From NCBI GenBank assembly GCA_949317995.1, contig OX439040.1, positions 25,601,830 through 25,665,829 of the forward strand: 64,000 nucleotides of DNA, in the 5' to 3' direction. The position numbers and the translations under genes were made by a program. Origin of the DNA: Acholoe squamosa (Eukaryota; Annelida; Polychaeta; Phyllodocida; Polynoidae). Of the stretch, positions 10,914-23,289 are shown in pieces (position 1 is the stretch's first letter; each line of letters begins with the position of its first letter). The notes below the pieces were generated by a model, which did no database searches, had not been told where the DNA came from, and was given only the letters and a program-made list of their open reading frames with translations.

Positions 10914-13788
10914 ATGGCTGCAGAATCCGTGACTGCAGCCAAGCTATCCTGTGACCCGGATAGGTTGACTCCAAGTACTGATGCACTCCCGGACCAGGAG
11001 GCATTGTCACCTGTGACACAGGAGGAGAATGACCTGATGGAGGTGGTGAAAAGAGCCAACCAGTCTTTCGAGAACAAGCTGGCCTCATTCTCGTTGAATG
11101 AACTAGAGAAACCGATCTCTCCACTTCCAAATGAGGGGACCGGTGATGCTTCTCAACCAAGCAGCAGTAAAGTGACACTTCTGAGCGGAGAGACACAAGG
11201 TGCTGCCGGATCTGACACTGCTAAAGTAGACGGATCTAAAGACCGTCAGGAAAAGGAGGAAGACCCGGTCGCAAAAATACTCCTTTCCCAGCTTTTTATG
11301 ATGGCAGGTACCTGTATCTTCATCCCAAACTACAGGCACAGTTGGTTGATTCCAAAGGGGAGCCAGTCCTGTTTGACACTCGGGTACGCCATGCTATTGA
11401 GGATGTGAGGCACCCACATCAACTCGAGAGGACACCTCTGGAGTGGCTTACAAACTGGACCTGGTTCCAGGGGGGCTCCCGAGGCCAAACATATCCCCAT
11501 CCGAGAACTGTTAAGTATGACCTCCATCTTCTAAAGGAGTTCTGTGACGCCGCTACCAGTTTCGAAAAGTGGGATGATTACTACTACATTGTAGAAGCAT
11601 AAATTACCCAGGTTAGGATCTCTTCTATCCTACCGACATGCAGCCATTCATATGATCGTGCACATATGTATGAAGCCTAAGGTTGAGGCTCAACATAAGT
11701 TGAATGTTATCGAAATGGACCGGAAGATGAGAGAGAAAAGTGCTCCTCCAATACCCGATCTGAAACTGGATAGCAGGGGCCAGGATACCTCCAAAACCGG
11801 TGCTAGTTCTGCTGCTGACACACCTGCGGATCTTGATACACCTAATCCTCCGGGTAAGGGTTCTTCCACTAGGAAACCCAAACTTAAAACTAAGGAGACG
11901 CGGCCGGATAGTGAAGATGAATATTGGCAGGTCTCCAAGAACAGGAGCTCTGCGAAACACCTGCCAGACTCAAGGCTAAGCAGAAGTCGAGTACACCTAG
12001 TACTAGCAGTCAGCCAGATGCCACCATGGAAGTGGATTCATCTGATGAGGAGTCTCTGGATGAGTCTTCTGTCGAGTATGATGAGAAGAGTACCCTATCT
12101 ACTCAGACGGAAGCTGAGCATTGGAAAAATGCCAAATCTGGTTTTAAGACCTGGACTGTGCATATGGTGTCAAAAAGGATGGCTCTATTCTGTATGCTTG
12201 TCCCGAACCCGTTAACAAAAATAACAAGTCAGACGATGAGGATTGGATGCTTCTCACAGACGAGGATCCTATTTCTAGTAAGGCCTACAGAAAAAAAATT
12301 TAATGTGGCTGATGCTTAATCATGCAGATGGGTATTACACTTATACTCAGAGGCGGAAACTCAGATAGGCACTTGTGAAGTGGTACGGCAACAGTCAGGA
12401 GTCGTGTCCCTTCTCGATCTGCCAGGATGCTAGTGATGTATCGGTCCAGACCTGGAGTACTTCAGCCCGGTTCCAGAGGCATCTGGTGGAGACCCATTTT
12501 CACCATCACCCGGTTTAAGTCTGTGACCCGAGTTATGGTAAGAAGGGCAAGAAGTGTACTATGAAGGTGATTTACAACCGACATAGTGATCTGGCAAGGC
12601 AACAGAAGAAGGGACATTCCGAAGGTCTGGAAACAGCTTGCAACTGGATGATGGAGCTGCATCTGAAACTCATGAAGGAGTTCGATAGTATCAGTACAGA
12701 TGCTTGGACTAAGGTTTGCCCTGGCGACCAAGTCCTCTGTCCAAGGACTCGAAACTGAGAGCTAAGATTGTCCTGACTCCAGGAAAGGGCAAACTGGATA
12801 TGCATGAAAGCCTGTGACAGCAGTGCGGGGAATCTGGTAAGGAGGGGAAGCGTGCCAGAGAAAGAAATAGACGAGACCAGAACCATGGTGATCCTGGTAA
12901 TGGTCAAGGAAACCCACTTTCCCAGTCAGAGGAGTGTTCCAGATCTCTGCTGGCACGTCACCCTCATGAGCAGAACCAGAGCTCGCTTGTCTTCAAGAAG
13001 CCTGGAGCTGCCGGCTATTCAAAAGCAGCTGCAAGGCATGGAAAGCTTGACAAACAGAGCTTCCCGACAATGCCTCAGGGCCCTGGGCCCGAGAGTCAGA
13101 CATTAGTTATTAGTAAGGTCGTCTTGTACTCAGGAAGACCTCCGCACCTGCCACTGCCAGATCTGCTGCTGGATCCCCTCACAGCATGTTAGTAACCCCT
13201 GAGCAGATACAAATGTATCTGAACATGGGACTGAAACAAAATCTGCCACCCGTTTACTGTGTACCTATGGTACCACCACAACTGGGTACGAATCCCATGT
13301 CCGCAAATTAACCATCCGGAGGAGCTGCACCGGTAGTAGCAACACCCCCTTAGGTTGCACAACCTGCTAAACCAGCTGACGCCATTACCATTAAGACCGG
13401 TAGGGCTGAAATCTGGTTTGAAAAATTGCGCCAGGGAGAAGCATATGTCCAAAAGGCCATCTATATTCACTGGGAGAAGTGCGTTAAGCAGAGAGCCACA
13501 GAATTCCACCAGGACCTTCTGAATGACACTCTGCTGTGCATGAGAGAGGTAGGCGATGCTTAAAAGGAACGTCTAGAGTCCCAGATCCGGACCGAGGTTA
13601 AGGCCCGGGAAGTAGAAGCTGTAGCTGCAAAAGAAGGCACCTATCGACGTACACATATTAGAAAAGCGTGTGAAGGAAGAGATTCAAAGGAACACAAACC
13701 TGAACACTAAGTTCATGAAAGTGTTCGGAGTAGACTTAGATGAGTGGGACGGTACTCCTGAAGCCACTCTGGAACTTCTTATGAAGTA
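10914..13788 (+). pseudogene. Post-integrase gene with zinc-finger-like domain (gypsy 1)
   Basis: A true ATG at 10914 opens a frame rich in Glu, Ser and Lys (MAAESVTAAKLSCDP...), which after frameshifts continues through WLTNWTWFQGGSRGQTYPHP (about 11440-11500), an acidic linker, a Cys/His segment near 12400-12580 (CPFSICQD, RHLVETHFHHH, then Cys and spaced His), a helix MELHLKLMKEFDSIS, and a C-terminal coiled coil (EKLRQGEAYVQKAIYIHW, RTEVKAREVEAVAAKE). Element 2 carries the same order with matching motifs at 56-58.4 kb. Not recognised as an envelope protein: no signal peptide or membrane segment was seen. Role unknown; nucleic-acid binding is a guess from the Cys/His pattern. Many frameshifts. 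Confidence 0.6.
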
Positions 13789-13802
13789 ACACACGAAAAG
13801 AA

Positions 13803-14040
13803 GCACTTGGTGTGTTCCGGGTTCTTTTCTGACCAGATTTAGTGTCAACAGAATGTATTTATGCTGTAGGGTGTGCCCTATAACATAACGCATACATTCT
13901 GATGTTTATGTTTCAGAAACATGCTGAGATATGCCCTTAGTGTGTTCCGGGTTCCTTTATAACCAGATCTAGTCTTATCAGAATGTGTTATGCTAATACG
14001 TAATGCATACCTTCTGATGTACCTGTTTTCGGATTATTAT
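13803..14040 (+). repeat. Direct duplication of about 130 bp in the 3' region (gypsy 1)
   Basis: The block TTGGTGTGTTCCGGGTTC...CAGATTTAGT...CAGAATGT...CATACATTCTGATGT (13808-13903) is repeated at about 13937-14020 as TTAGTGTGTTCCGGGTTC...CCAGATCTAGT...CATACCTTCTGATGT. It lies just after the stop of the extra gene. Confidence 0.7.
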
Positions 14041-14210
14041 ATACTACATCCGAATAGAGATTTGTGTTGTTCCTGATGCTGTCTGATGTGGACTTACTCG
14101 GTTGTGCTTTTTCTGAACCTCTTGTTCCTGATCTACACTACTACTAGCTGAATACTGTTCTTATGCTTGTGCTCACCGATATACACTTTGGACTTTCAAG
14201 TTACTACACT

Positions 14211-14286
14211 ATATGTGACCTGGACTGGGAAAAGGGACCTTATTCCCCTTGAAATAAGGTCCCTTTTCACAGATCCTGTCACATAT
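14211..14286. other. Long two-stage hairpin in the 3' non-coding region (gypsy 1)
   Basis: Inner arms AAAAGGGACCTTATT (14230-14244) and AATAAGGTCCCTTTT (14253-14267) are perfect over 15 bases with an 8-base loop. Outer arms ATATGTGAC (14211-14219) and GTCACATAT (14278-14286) also pair. A role in transcript end formation or packaging is possible but not shown. Confidence 0.65.
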
Positions 14287-15316
14287 TATATACATAGGAT
14301 CCAAATAGACTAGCACTACAGGCTCCTCAGGCTAGCTGGCCATTGTCATTTATCTACACCATCCAGATTATAACTACTGATACTTCTAGAGGATTAAGGG
14401 TAGCTGCCCTATTTCAACTCCCATGTTATTTATATATAGGATACCTAGAGACTAGCACTTCCACCCCGTGGTTAGCTGACCACAGTCTGATTATGTTTAC
14501 CAAGTACAGGACGTCTCCATTCCACATCAGGACAGCACCCAGACAACATACAAAGACTCATCTTTGTAAAACATTGTATGATATATTTATATGATTGTAT
14601 TTAGAGTTATCTTAGTATATCACTATATTATTAACTTCCATATATAACCAGTTTGTACCTATATGAGGTTTAAATGCTCATGATCTTACAGGTTTATAAA
14701 AGTAATCAAAGTCACTGTTTGTATAAAGTCTTACAACATTATAGGATCTGATAAAATGTATGGTTCTAATTCATGCACACCATGATGTCATATCTATTTG
14801 TTTATGACATAGTTTTGTATAAAAGTATTAATCTGGTGCTAATGATAGTTAATCTGGTATATAGTGGTATAGCATGTTATATAAAAAAAAATGTCTTTAT
14901 GGGTTCATTATTACGGTTTAAAATTAAATAGTTCTACTTGGAACTAATGGTTGTAAAAGTATCATTGTATAGTAGTGTTACGTTTAGAGTTTTTATCAAG
15001 ACTTGTACATATGATAGTTTGTGAATTAATAACAACTCGGTAATCCTTTTTGTTTGGATTCTTTATAATTATCAGATCTGTTACACATATCTGGTTAATA
15101 ACTTAATGTGTCGAATTGTATCGACCTAGATATCATGACTATTCGTAACTAAATACTACTATCAAATGTCTTCAAATGTTTCTTATATGATACTTTAACA
15201 TATACGGTTGATTCTGATTGTAGTTATACCTCTATTATTCTGGTAGACATGATGTATATGTTATCCCTATATAATATCTAATAGTTATAACTCCTACCTA
15301 TTATCTGGGGAAGTAG
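14287..15316. other. AT-rich region before the 3' LTR; no gene seen
   Basis: Only short chance ORFs. A block CTAGCTGGCCATTGTCATTTA (14332) has a related block CTAGAGACTAGCACTTCC further on, suggesting a weak duplication (14297-14350 against 14440-14490). It may be element 3' UTR or U3. Confidence 0.4.
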
Positions 15317-15535
15317 TGTAGAGGTATACCACTACATATATTGTCATGAGGTGTCAGCTGGCGTGGCGGTTGAGTCCTGTTGCTGGATGTTCCTAGTGTT
15401 TCAGATAGGTGGCAGCACTGATCCGGACCTGTGGGACATCTAGCGACAACCACTGGAGTACCTATATAAGGCATTGGGCTCAGTCGCTACGTCAGAGGCC
15501 CTTCAGGCTTCCATATTGAACACTACTTAGAAAGT
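15317..15535 (+). repeat. 3' LTR fragment (gypsy 1)
   Basis: Matches 69-285 with scattered substitutions, including the TATATAA box at 15463-15469 and the GTCAGAGGCCCTTCAGGC block. The match stops at AGAAAGTA; the U5 end with the ACCATTACA terminus seen in the 5' LTR is absent, so the copy is truncated on this side. Confidence 0.8.
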
Positions 15536-16717
15536 ATGGAGAACCTTAGATGGTTAAAAATATCAGTCCATAGCATAGTAGCTTATATAATCCAATGTCA
15601 ATGTTATAACCGATATTATAAATTGGTGATTTATAAAATCTGTTGACGACTTGTCCAACTCAGCATCCAACATCTAATGGAATGTCAATATATCCTAAAA
15701 TCAATGTGATACTCATGTCATGTGACTCAACGGTGTCATTAAATACTATAAATGCTACAAAGTCCAAATGTAGGCTTGTTAATAGTTTAAGATATTATAA
15801 TAAATGTTGACTTGAATGGAGATGACAAATAACTTCGCCATGTTGAAGTTATGAACTATAAATGTTTATATAATATCAATAGTGATCCTATGAATGCCAT
15901 CAGGTTAGCACTTCGACTAAGTGCTTGGCACCACCCACAGTTCATAGGGTGCAGTTTCCATCGCCCTATCCTGATCACTATTCTGATCACTATTGTTATC
16001 AAGGTTGGCAGTATCCGTGACTTGCTCAAAAGCAATGTTCTCGTCACGTGGTTCCTGGCGTGCACGTCTAGAGTGTGCACCTCTGCCACAATGTCTGCGA
16101 TTGGCCTAATGGTGATTGGCCTTAGCACATCGCGTCTTTGGCGGTGCTGGTCCCAGTATTAAGATTATAGCGTATGTAACCAAACTGTCCACTGCATGGG
16201 CCCAGCACACGGAGTTATTCACTGGATCCATCGATGAAAAAATAGAATTGAACAAGACGGATCAGTTTACCATAACAATAATCATATAAATTGAAAACAA
16301 TAAAAAAGGGTTTATCATATATGAGATGCTGAATTCATTACATGAAAATGGGCTGTCTGTATCAATACTTCTAATGTGCGTCTACTATATGTACATCATA
16401 AAACTTACAACATTTATATAATATCAACATCCGAATTACATGACAGAACCTTAATTAAGGTAGTCATAATAATAATATATTCATTCATAAAAACACATGT
16501 CTTTGAATATATGCATTCAAATCAACCAAATCCTCTTATAATCTTATATTGGCAAAAATGAGATAAGCACAGATAGAAAGTGATTAACTTAATTAATAGT
16601 TCAATTTTAACGCTATGTAGATATCAGTAACTTAATCTTAATCTAATTAAGCGTATACATTTAGTTAAATTGGCTATAAATGCAATATGCTTATAACATT
16701 ACAACACGAACCACACA
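15536..16717. other. Unassigned AT-rich DNA
   Basis: No gene recognised. A 6-base stem AGCACTTCGACTAAGTGCT at 15907-15925 and a pair GATCACTATTCTGATCACTATT (15973) are local repeats only. Confidence 0.5.
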
Positions 16718-16955
16718 TCACACATCTCTACCATTGCGTGGCATCATGGCGTCACTCAGCAATGACATGGTGTTGCCATGTGCATCAGCCATCATAATGG
16801 CGGCCTCAAATGCACCAGTGTTGATTGCATGCCTCACTTCTCCTGCACACAAGCATGGCACTTTTAGTGATTTTGGCAGTGCAATCTTCATCAGCCGTCC
16901 TGATGCTATGTACTCAAGCATGCCGAAGCGCTCCCAGCTGAGCAACGACAGGTGA
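16718..16955 (-). CDS. Exon-like ORF, unknown product
   Basis: A minus-strand frame without a start ATG reads LSWERFGMLEYIASGRLMK, then SLKVPCLCAGEVRHAIN and AFEAAIMMADAHGNTM before a stop at 16718. Codon use looks coding and the upstream bases (CTGTCGTTGCTCAG) could be a splice acceptor. I do not recognise the family. It could be a terminal exon, or a fragment of one. Confidence 0.35.
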
Positions 16956-17146
16956 AATGCAGGGGGCAGATACCATGAATCCTGGGTGTCAATGGGAAGG
17001 TGATGGAGGAAATAGGGTGAAGGATAGGACAGATTTCAAAGGCATAGATGGCATATTGAAACTTAATTTTCAGAATAACTTTTGTGCTGGTGAGTCCCAT
17101 GATATGATATCTAGTGGTCCTAGCTCTGTAAATACACTTTACAAAT

Positions 17147-17926
17147 TTACAAAACAGAATCATGAATGTCCTTGGAATAGGATTGATACTCATCAATAAA
17201 TTCATTTGCTGATCTCAAGATGGTGGGCTTCTCAAAAGGCTTGGGCTTATCGTTAAGAGACCTAATGGCATCTCTGTGCTTAGAGTATTGCAAATTGTCT
17301 TGTTTCTTCTCTAAATGATGAATCGTGTCATTATAGTCTAGAGAGCGATTCTCCATGATCCTACTTAAACCATCTATCTGCATTTGCAAATCAATTAATC
17401 TGCCTGTAAATGGGTTAGGCGCTAAAGTCTGTTGTTCAGGTCCGATTTTGATAGTAGGATCCTTAACTTTTGCATTCAAATTTGCAATTGTATTTTCCAA
17501 GACTTTCATATGTCCCACATTCTCTGCTGCCTGGTCTTGCAAAAGTTGAACCTGTCTAGTAAAACCCTCTGTCTGTGCAGCTGATTTTTCCTGCAACTCA
17601 CGAATAATATTTTCTACCCCTGTTTCTACCCATGTTGGTAATAGAGTCACTGACTGACCAGATGGAGTATCCAGATGAGAAGCATGCGCCCTAACCACAT
17701 TAGTAGTGTCAGTATCCTCCGCACCAAAGTCAATTTTAGAGGACTGAGTAACGTTAGTTTGTAGGAAAGCACCAATAAACTTCTTAGAATCACTGCTGAT
17801 GATATGCATCTGTGCGATCGTGCACTCTAGCTGCTGCTGCCCCTGCTGCTGGAGATGAGTCGCACTGTGGCGTTGAGGTTTGTTTGGTCCATGAAAAGGA
17901 ACCAAAAATTGTTTGTTCTCCACCAC
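17147..17926 (-). CDS. Coiled-coil ORF, possible gag-like fragment
   Basis: A 259-codon open frame with no ATG at its start (it begins with GTG after a stop). It has a Gln-rich N-terminal segment, then a heptad-like helical region (about residues 100-160 and 190-225) with ENIIRELQEKSAAQTEGF and GRLIDLQMQIDGLSRIME. It ends EFIDEYQSYSKDIHDSVL, which recalls the start of retrotransposon gag domains, but no capsid or zinc knuckle follows. It may be an exon of a host coiled-coil protein or a retroelement gag piece. Confidence 0.4.
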   Translation of the reverse strand: MVENKQFLVPFHGPNKPQRHSATHLQQQGQQQLECTIAQMHIISSDSKKFIGAFLQTNVTQSSKIDFGAEDTDTTNVVRAHASHLDTPSGQSVTLLPTWVETGVENIIRELQEKSAAQTEGFTRQVQLLQDQAAENVGHMKVLENTIANLNAKVKDPTIKIGPEQQTLAPNPFTGRLIDLQMQIDGLSRIMENRSLDYNDTIHHLEKKQDNLQYSKHRDAIRSLNDKPKPFEKPTILRSANEFIDEYQSYSKDIHDSVL

Positions 17927-17939
17927 ATGTCTTATCTAA

Positions 17940-18985
17940 CTATGGGGTATTATAACCAAATGATGAACATAGTGATAACAAGAAGTTGGCCACAAAGTCC
18001 ACCTAAGCTCATGGTGATAGGAGGCACTTGTTTGGCAAGTCAGAATTACCTCTTTTACTACCATTGATGTTTCAAAAACCAAAAGCTACATAGTCCACGA
18101 ATCAAAAAAATCTAAAAGCGGTAGACATATGACTTTTTTTCTATGTTGTACCATGTTAAATCATGTAAGTTTATCTAAACGTTAACCCAACATAACCAAG
18201 ACATAAAAGTTTTGGTTGTTTAAATGTTTGATATCTACCAATTTGATACACTGTATAAAGTTTTGTGTTTCTACTATGGGTCAAAAGGGAACGTTTGCAT
18301 GCAATTTGCGGCACCTCCTGGAAATGATTTTGACCATCTAGAGGGGTGGGGCCAATTTTTTTATGCATTCACACAATTAACCTACCACTCCATGTTGCTA
18401 GAAAATGATCACTCCCTTAGCATTGTAAGTATCAAGACCACATCACCACCTCAGTTTCCTTCACAACATTAGCAGATACTGGTACTATGGGTAGCAGAGA
18501 CGAAGGGTGAATGCAAGCAGACACTTTACTAAGGGTGCCAGGACATGTAGGGTGCAAACCACCTGACACAGGACATTTAGGGTGCATAATAAAAATAGTT
18601 TTGTTTTGTCTTTTTCACCCTGCTCCCTACCTGTTCTTGAGATAATGAGATAACTGCGTGGCCCTGCTGGGAACCTATAGTTATATGAATATTGTTAGTC
18701 ACCTTTATGGCAGTGCTAAAGGCCTCTGCCTCTTTGTACATGATGATAAGACAACTGTGATGCTTAATACCTATAGCTACAATGGCCATTGCTTACAGGG
18801 CCTCACTGCAAGGTGAACCACCTATTAACAAAACATGTGTGCCATTCAGGCCATTCTTAGAGCAAGTAGTCTGTGTCAGTGTCTCTCAGTGACTAAATCA
18901 CTTGATAAGTGATAAAGAATTATTGGTGGATCAAAACACTAGTGAACTGATGATGATGAACTGTTGAAGCCCCCATAAAGAGGAC
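17940..18985. other. Unassigned DNA
   Basis: No convincing gene. Two copies of GGACATNTAGGGTGCA (18541 and 18567) are a short direct repeat. Confidence 0.5.
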
Positions 18986-18999
18986 AAGCATTTCGTGTC

Positions 19000-19989
19000 C
19001 CTGGTGGCCCTTTAGTTCAGTTGAACAGATACCTAAGAATACACCCTAACATGGATAGAATCAAACAGTTGTTGAATGTACCCAGAATAAGACAGCTATG
19101 TGGCACAGAGCACCTTTCTGGCTGCCTATCTGGTTTGGCTGCTGGAGTAGCTAGTGTCACAGGAGCAGCTTGTGTTCAAGGTCTGGGAGATGCTGTGCCA
19201 CCATTTCAGCTGATTGCTGCACGCTTCTCTGTCCAGATTCTCATGTCCCTATGTATAAGAAGAGTTTCTGGGTGGCTCCTGTCAAAGTGCCATGGTTGCT
19301 ACTGCTGACATTGTACAGTGTTTTGTATAACACTTTCTTCTTTACATCAGCTCTGTATCTGCCCCTGGGAGTGCTCACAATAACCTATGTGACAATTCTG
19401 TACATAGAGACTGTGCTGTTGTCTAAATTGTTTGTTGACAGGGACATCCATCTGGCACAGCCTGTGAGTTGTGTAATCATCTTACTTGGACAGCTCCTGC
19501 TCTTACAACCATGGTCTATTTTCAACTCTGGAGAACTGGAGAGCATCATCTTGGTGCTACAAAAGGAGGCAATCTCTCTGCAGCAGAAAGAAATGGAACA
19601 TCAAGCAGTGCATTTCAAGCTGCTTCAAGTGGATACATGTACATAGTGGGTTACATCTTGGTGTTTGGGGCCTTAACTGTTACTGCCCTAAGAGCCTTTG
19701 TTTTTCCACATAAAATGAACGAGATCCCAACCTGTGTTCTTTCTTTCTGGGTTGGACTGTTGGGACTGTTAGCTTCAGTGTTAATCATGGTTTACACAGA
19801 ACAACCTGTATTATTACTTACTAAACAAAAGGTAGTGCTCCTGGGTGGTCGTGCTCTACTGGCCTCCTGTGCAAGTATTTTGATCACTTACACACAAGTA
19901 CTTAGTCCTGTCATTTTCTGTGTGTTGACATTGTTCTGGATTGGTCTGTTGGGTCTTTTAGCTTCACTACCAGCGCATTCGGCCCTGAG
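19000..19989 (+). pseudogene. EamA/SLC35G-like transporter, broken
   Basis: Two frames joined by frameshifts near 19250 and 19550 read a multi-spanning membrane protein of the drug/metabolite transporter superfamily. Landmarks: GCLSGLAAGVASVTGAACVQ, PPFQLIAARFSVQILMS, VPWLLLLTLYSVLYNTFFFT with ALYLPLGVLTITYVTILYIE (the typical loss-of-ancestral-order loop YLPLG), VSCVIILLGQLLLLQPWSIF, then YMYIVGYILVFGALTVTALR and SFWVGLLGLLASVLIMVY, and ASILITYTQVLSPVIFCVL. The first 40 residues resemble family N-termini. After CVL the frame re-enters a second copy of FWIGLLGLLAS instead of the last helices. Those last helices appear at 43258-43518. Confidence 0.75.
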
Positions 19990-21165
19990 ATAGTGTAAAC
20001 AGCCCACATAGTGTAAACGGCCTTTTAATACAGGACTGTATAGAGGAGTGCTTATTATATGCCAATATCGTGGGGAGGTGGACTTGATTCCTTTTCTTTA
20101 TGGGAATTGATCACTATTGGTGGCTTTAATAGCAGGTTCCAATGGATGCTTGTACTGGTTGTCAACCTAAGTTAGGCCATCTGGAAAAATATGTCAGTTT
20201 CCTGTCCAGAGGGTGGGATTTTTCAGACCAATGAGGGTAGGGAAATCCTTCTTTTTTTTAGGAAAATGTTTTTTTGTCATAAACATTGTTGGGATGGCAT
20301 ACATCCCCCTGGTGACTGGCAATATAGATACCCGGTAAATGTAACAATTTCAGAACGGAGGGAATAATTCTTCTATTCTCACAGAAAGGTCCACTATGCC
20401 TCTAGACAGGAAATGAACAATTTATTAAGGTTTGGCCGTAATTTTAGATTCACTAATTTCGGCTGTATATATGGTATATGAAGGAAATAAAAGCAGAAGT
20501 ATCCAGTATGTATTCATTTATATTTATTTCTGAAACCTGGCCGTAACCTTACAGTAAACTAATTCATAAAGTACAGAATTATTACAAATCAATGTTTGTG
20601 ATGTTGTGATTATATGCAACCTCATCTCTCCAGCTGCTACCAACATCGAACTGCAACTGGAACATTAGGAACCTCTACCTTTTACGAATGGAGCCGCAGT
20701 CACTCCCGGAGATGGGTTGATTCATCTGCAAACGTATGGATAACGTTTTATTCCAGCCATAGTGGTTATGTGCATATATAAAGTTGACAGCGTGAAATTA
20801 GAAGTTTTTGTGTATTTGTAGTGATTATCATTATCAACTGTACAGAGACTAAGATTTACTTTTTTTATGTTGCTCACATGATTCACTTAGTCCAGGAGCC
20901 AGCTCCCTGAAAATTTGATTTCATTGCACCCCAACCGTAGCAATGGTCACATGGTATCAAATGAAAGCTTAGACCATTAGCTGTCAGATTAGACCAGGTG
21001 GGTGGTTGGGTTGGACCAGCATGTGTGATTTATAGGCCCATTTCCATGGCAACCATTTTTTTCATAAATTGAACATTTTCCTGGAAAATGACAGTTATCA
21101 AACTTTGGTTTTCAATATCTTGAGAACCATAAGGGCTGGAATCATGAAGTTTTGACATAAGATCA
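19990..21165. other. Unassigned DNA after the transporter break
   Basis: No gene found. A short direct repeat, TAGTGTAAACAGCC and TAGTGTAAACGGCC, lies at 19991-20023, just inside the proposed left border of the compound insertion. Confidence 0.5.
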
Positions 21166-21670
21166 ATATATCAAACACCTATCAGTGTGTGTTGGCTATT
21201 TGACCTTGAACAAGGTCAAGGTCACATGGTTTGACCTTGAAAGTGAAGATTTCCCTTAAACATGAGATATGAGGTGAAAAAAGCAACTCATAGAGGTTAT
21301 CTCTCATTATCCTGCTAACCGCTAGTGCCAGGCACATGAAATCTTACTAACAGAAAGATATATTAGGGCCCTATCAGTGAGTGCTCTTTATTTGACCTTG
21401 AACAAGGTCAAGGTCACATGATTTGACCTTGAAGGTGAAAACATCCGTAGAAAATGACTATGTGCTTGAAATGGCAACTCATAACTTTTTTCACTTTCTC
21501 AATAACTGCTAGTGCCAGGCACGTGAAATCTTACCAAGAGATATATCAGGGCCCTATCAGTTATTGCTGTGTACATATGACCTTAAACAAGGTCAAGGTA
21601 ACATGATTTGACCTGGAAAATACTCCCAGAACTTGAGATATGAGCTGGAAAAAGTAATTTATAATCTTCT
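21166..21670. repeat. About 190-bp tandem array with TGACCTTGAACAAGGTCAAGGTCA-type cores
   Basis: Three units can be aligned, with cores at about 21200, 21394 and 21580. Each unit has a TGACCTTGAACAAGGTCA dyad, an extra AAGGTCA copy, a TGACCTTGAA half-site about 30 bases later, and then CTAGTGCCAGGCACRTGAAATCTTAC and a GGGCCCTATCAGT block. TCAAGGTCA is the extended half-site bound by Nr5a/ERR-type nuclear receptors; binding here is not shown. Confidence 0.75.
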
Positions 21671-23130
21671 AACAGATGCGTAGGGAGCAAATTTTACAGG
21701 GGTCCAGTGGTGGTCCCCACCACGACCACTTTGAATTCATCGCGATGACACCTTTATATACTTATATATAAAAATATTGAATTTGTACAGAAAAAAGTTT
21801 TTTAGGTGAATTTTGGGTCTGATTTGAGGCTCAGACCCCTATTTTTCCTATCCCATTACCATACTGGTCTAATTTCAGATTTCAGTTTGTGCATTTCATC
21901 ATTATAAAGTCTTGGCTAACTTTGGGTGCCCCACCTGCTTTGTGATTGGGCCCCTCTGCCCCCCTTTTCCTATGCCCCTATCTAGGTATCCTGTCCCTGT
22001 CTAACTATAACTGTGTATTTACCTTGATCAACGTGCTTGGCACTTAAAGTTTTACAGACAGGTTAGACCTTCTGGGAAGTGTTATATATTTGATGAATGT
22101 CAAGCTCACAAAATCTACAAACATTTTTTTCTCTTCACAATGATGATGTTAATGGGTATGGTTATTTTGCCTTTTGTCTTGCTAGCAACTGCCTCACTAA
22201 ATATATATGTGAAGTAGTCAGACTCAGCCATTACCCCTCAATCAACCCGCCCCCTGACACACACACATCCTGAGAGTTGAATTTGGTGGATATAAATTAA
22301 TGGGTTTTCACCCATTTTGTGGGTGAAAATATGTAGAGCACAAAATACAATAAGATTACAGTACCCAATTTTACAGTGATATTCAAAATAAAGATTCAAT
22401 GAATCAGGGCTTGGAAACTGCACCTAATGGCCTGAAAGCTTAACCCTTGAATATATTGATGAAGAGCAGGAAGGGTAGTGTACAAGGGGTGAGGTCTTGT
22501 CAAAATACACACCGGTCTTCAGAGAAAACCCAGAGTCACAGTCTCAAAGGAAGGAAATGTTTGGGGATTGGTAAAGGCTTGTTCTATTAATAGAGTCATC
22601 TCTGCACTGGGCTTTTTGGACGGATCTCATTAATTGACAAGTATGAATCAACATGGTAAAAGGTATGTGCCTCATCTCTGTGTCAACGTTATGTAGTCCT
22701 TAAAACACATGACTAATTTACATGGGATCATTTAGGGGTGTGGGGAGGGGTACCTGTCACAGGCACACTCTAGTCACCGCTATCTATATGTTTGTCATAT
22801 GACTTCTCCAGACTGGCCAGCTGTGTGTGATGGTCATTCACAGCCCTTGGCAACCAGCCCTGCTCCTTCTACCTGGCACAAACCATGTGCATCCACCCGG
22901 CGCTAGCTGCAGTCAGCGCCCATCACCCAGCCCTCTCAGCTGGCCCTCTTATGGTCTGATGTCGCTCCTTTGCCCCAGGACAAACAAATGTCTTTGCTTC
23001 AATTTGTTACCAAGTATTTATTAATGCCATAAATTGCAACATAAGATTATATTAATGCATATAATATGAGGCATAAATGCATATAAAACTACATTAGAGC
23101 GTCGACGGTCCACTGGTTCACCAAAAATAC
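21671..23130. other. Unassigned DNA
   Basis: No gene supported. The region 22830-22980 is relatively GC- and C-rich but offers no coding pattern. Confidence 0.5.
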
Positions 23131-23137
23131 ATTGTGA

Positions 23138-23275
23138 GCGACCTCATGGTTGACTGACCATGAACTATAGTATTTATAAATGTTTAAGGACAATTCAATG
23201 CGACCTCATGGTTGACTGACCATGAACGATGATGCATATAATGTTTAAATGACAATTCAGTGTGACCTCATGGTT
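23138..23275. repeat. 62-bp tandem repeat, about 2.3 copies
   Basis: GYGACCTCATGGTTGACTGA begins at 23138, 23200 and 23261 (last copy diverges to GGTTCACC). Each unit ends in an ATAATGTTTAA-GACAATTCA stretch. The core CATGGTTGACTGACCATG is itself a near palindrome. Confidence 0.75.
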
Positions 23276-23289
23276 CACCAAATGTGACT

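Larger units (their letters stand above)
1..15535 (+). mobile_element. Ty3/gypsy LTR retrotransposon 1, decayed
   Basis: The order LTR, primer binding site, gag, zinc knuckle, aspartic protease, reverse transcriptase, RNase H, integrase, extra gene, LTR is visible on the plus strand. The 5' LTR segment at 69-285 matches 15317-15535 closely (both contain TATATAA followed by a CAGTCGCTA start-like stretch). Every coding part has stops or frameshifts, and three insertions (about 3168-3256, 3824-5911, 6835-8106) interrupt it, so the copy is dead. RNase H followed by integrase, rather than the reverse, and the protease and RT motifs place it in Ty3/gypsy. The post-integrase gene is shared with a second copy at 53-61 kb. 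Confidence 0.9.

Noticed and set aside
10914-13788. Envelope gene for gypsy 1 (errantivirus-like)
   Set aside because: No signal peptide, furin-like site or transmembrane helix could be seen in any readable part; motif content is Cys/His and coiled coil.
15900-15930. tRNA-like stem AGCACTTCGACTAAGTGCT
   Set aside because: Single short stem without the D, anticodon and T-arm pattern or a GTTCRA box at the right spacing.
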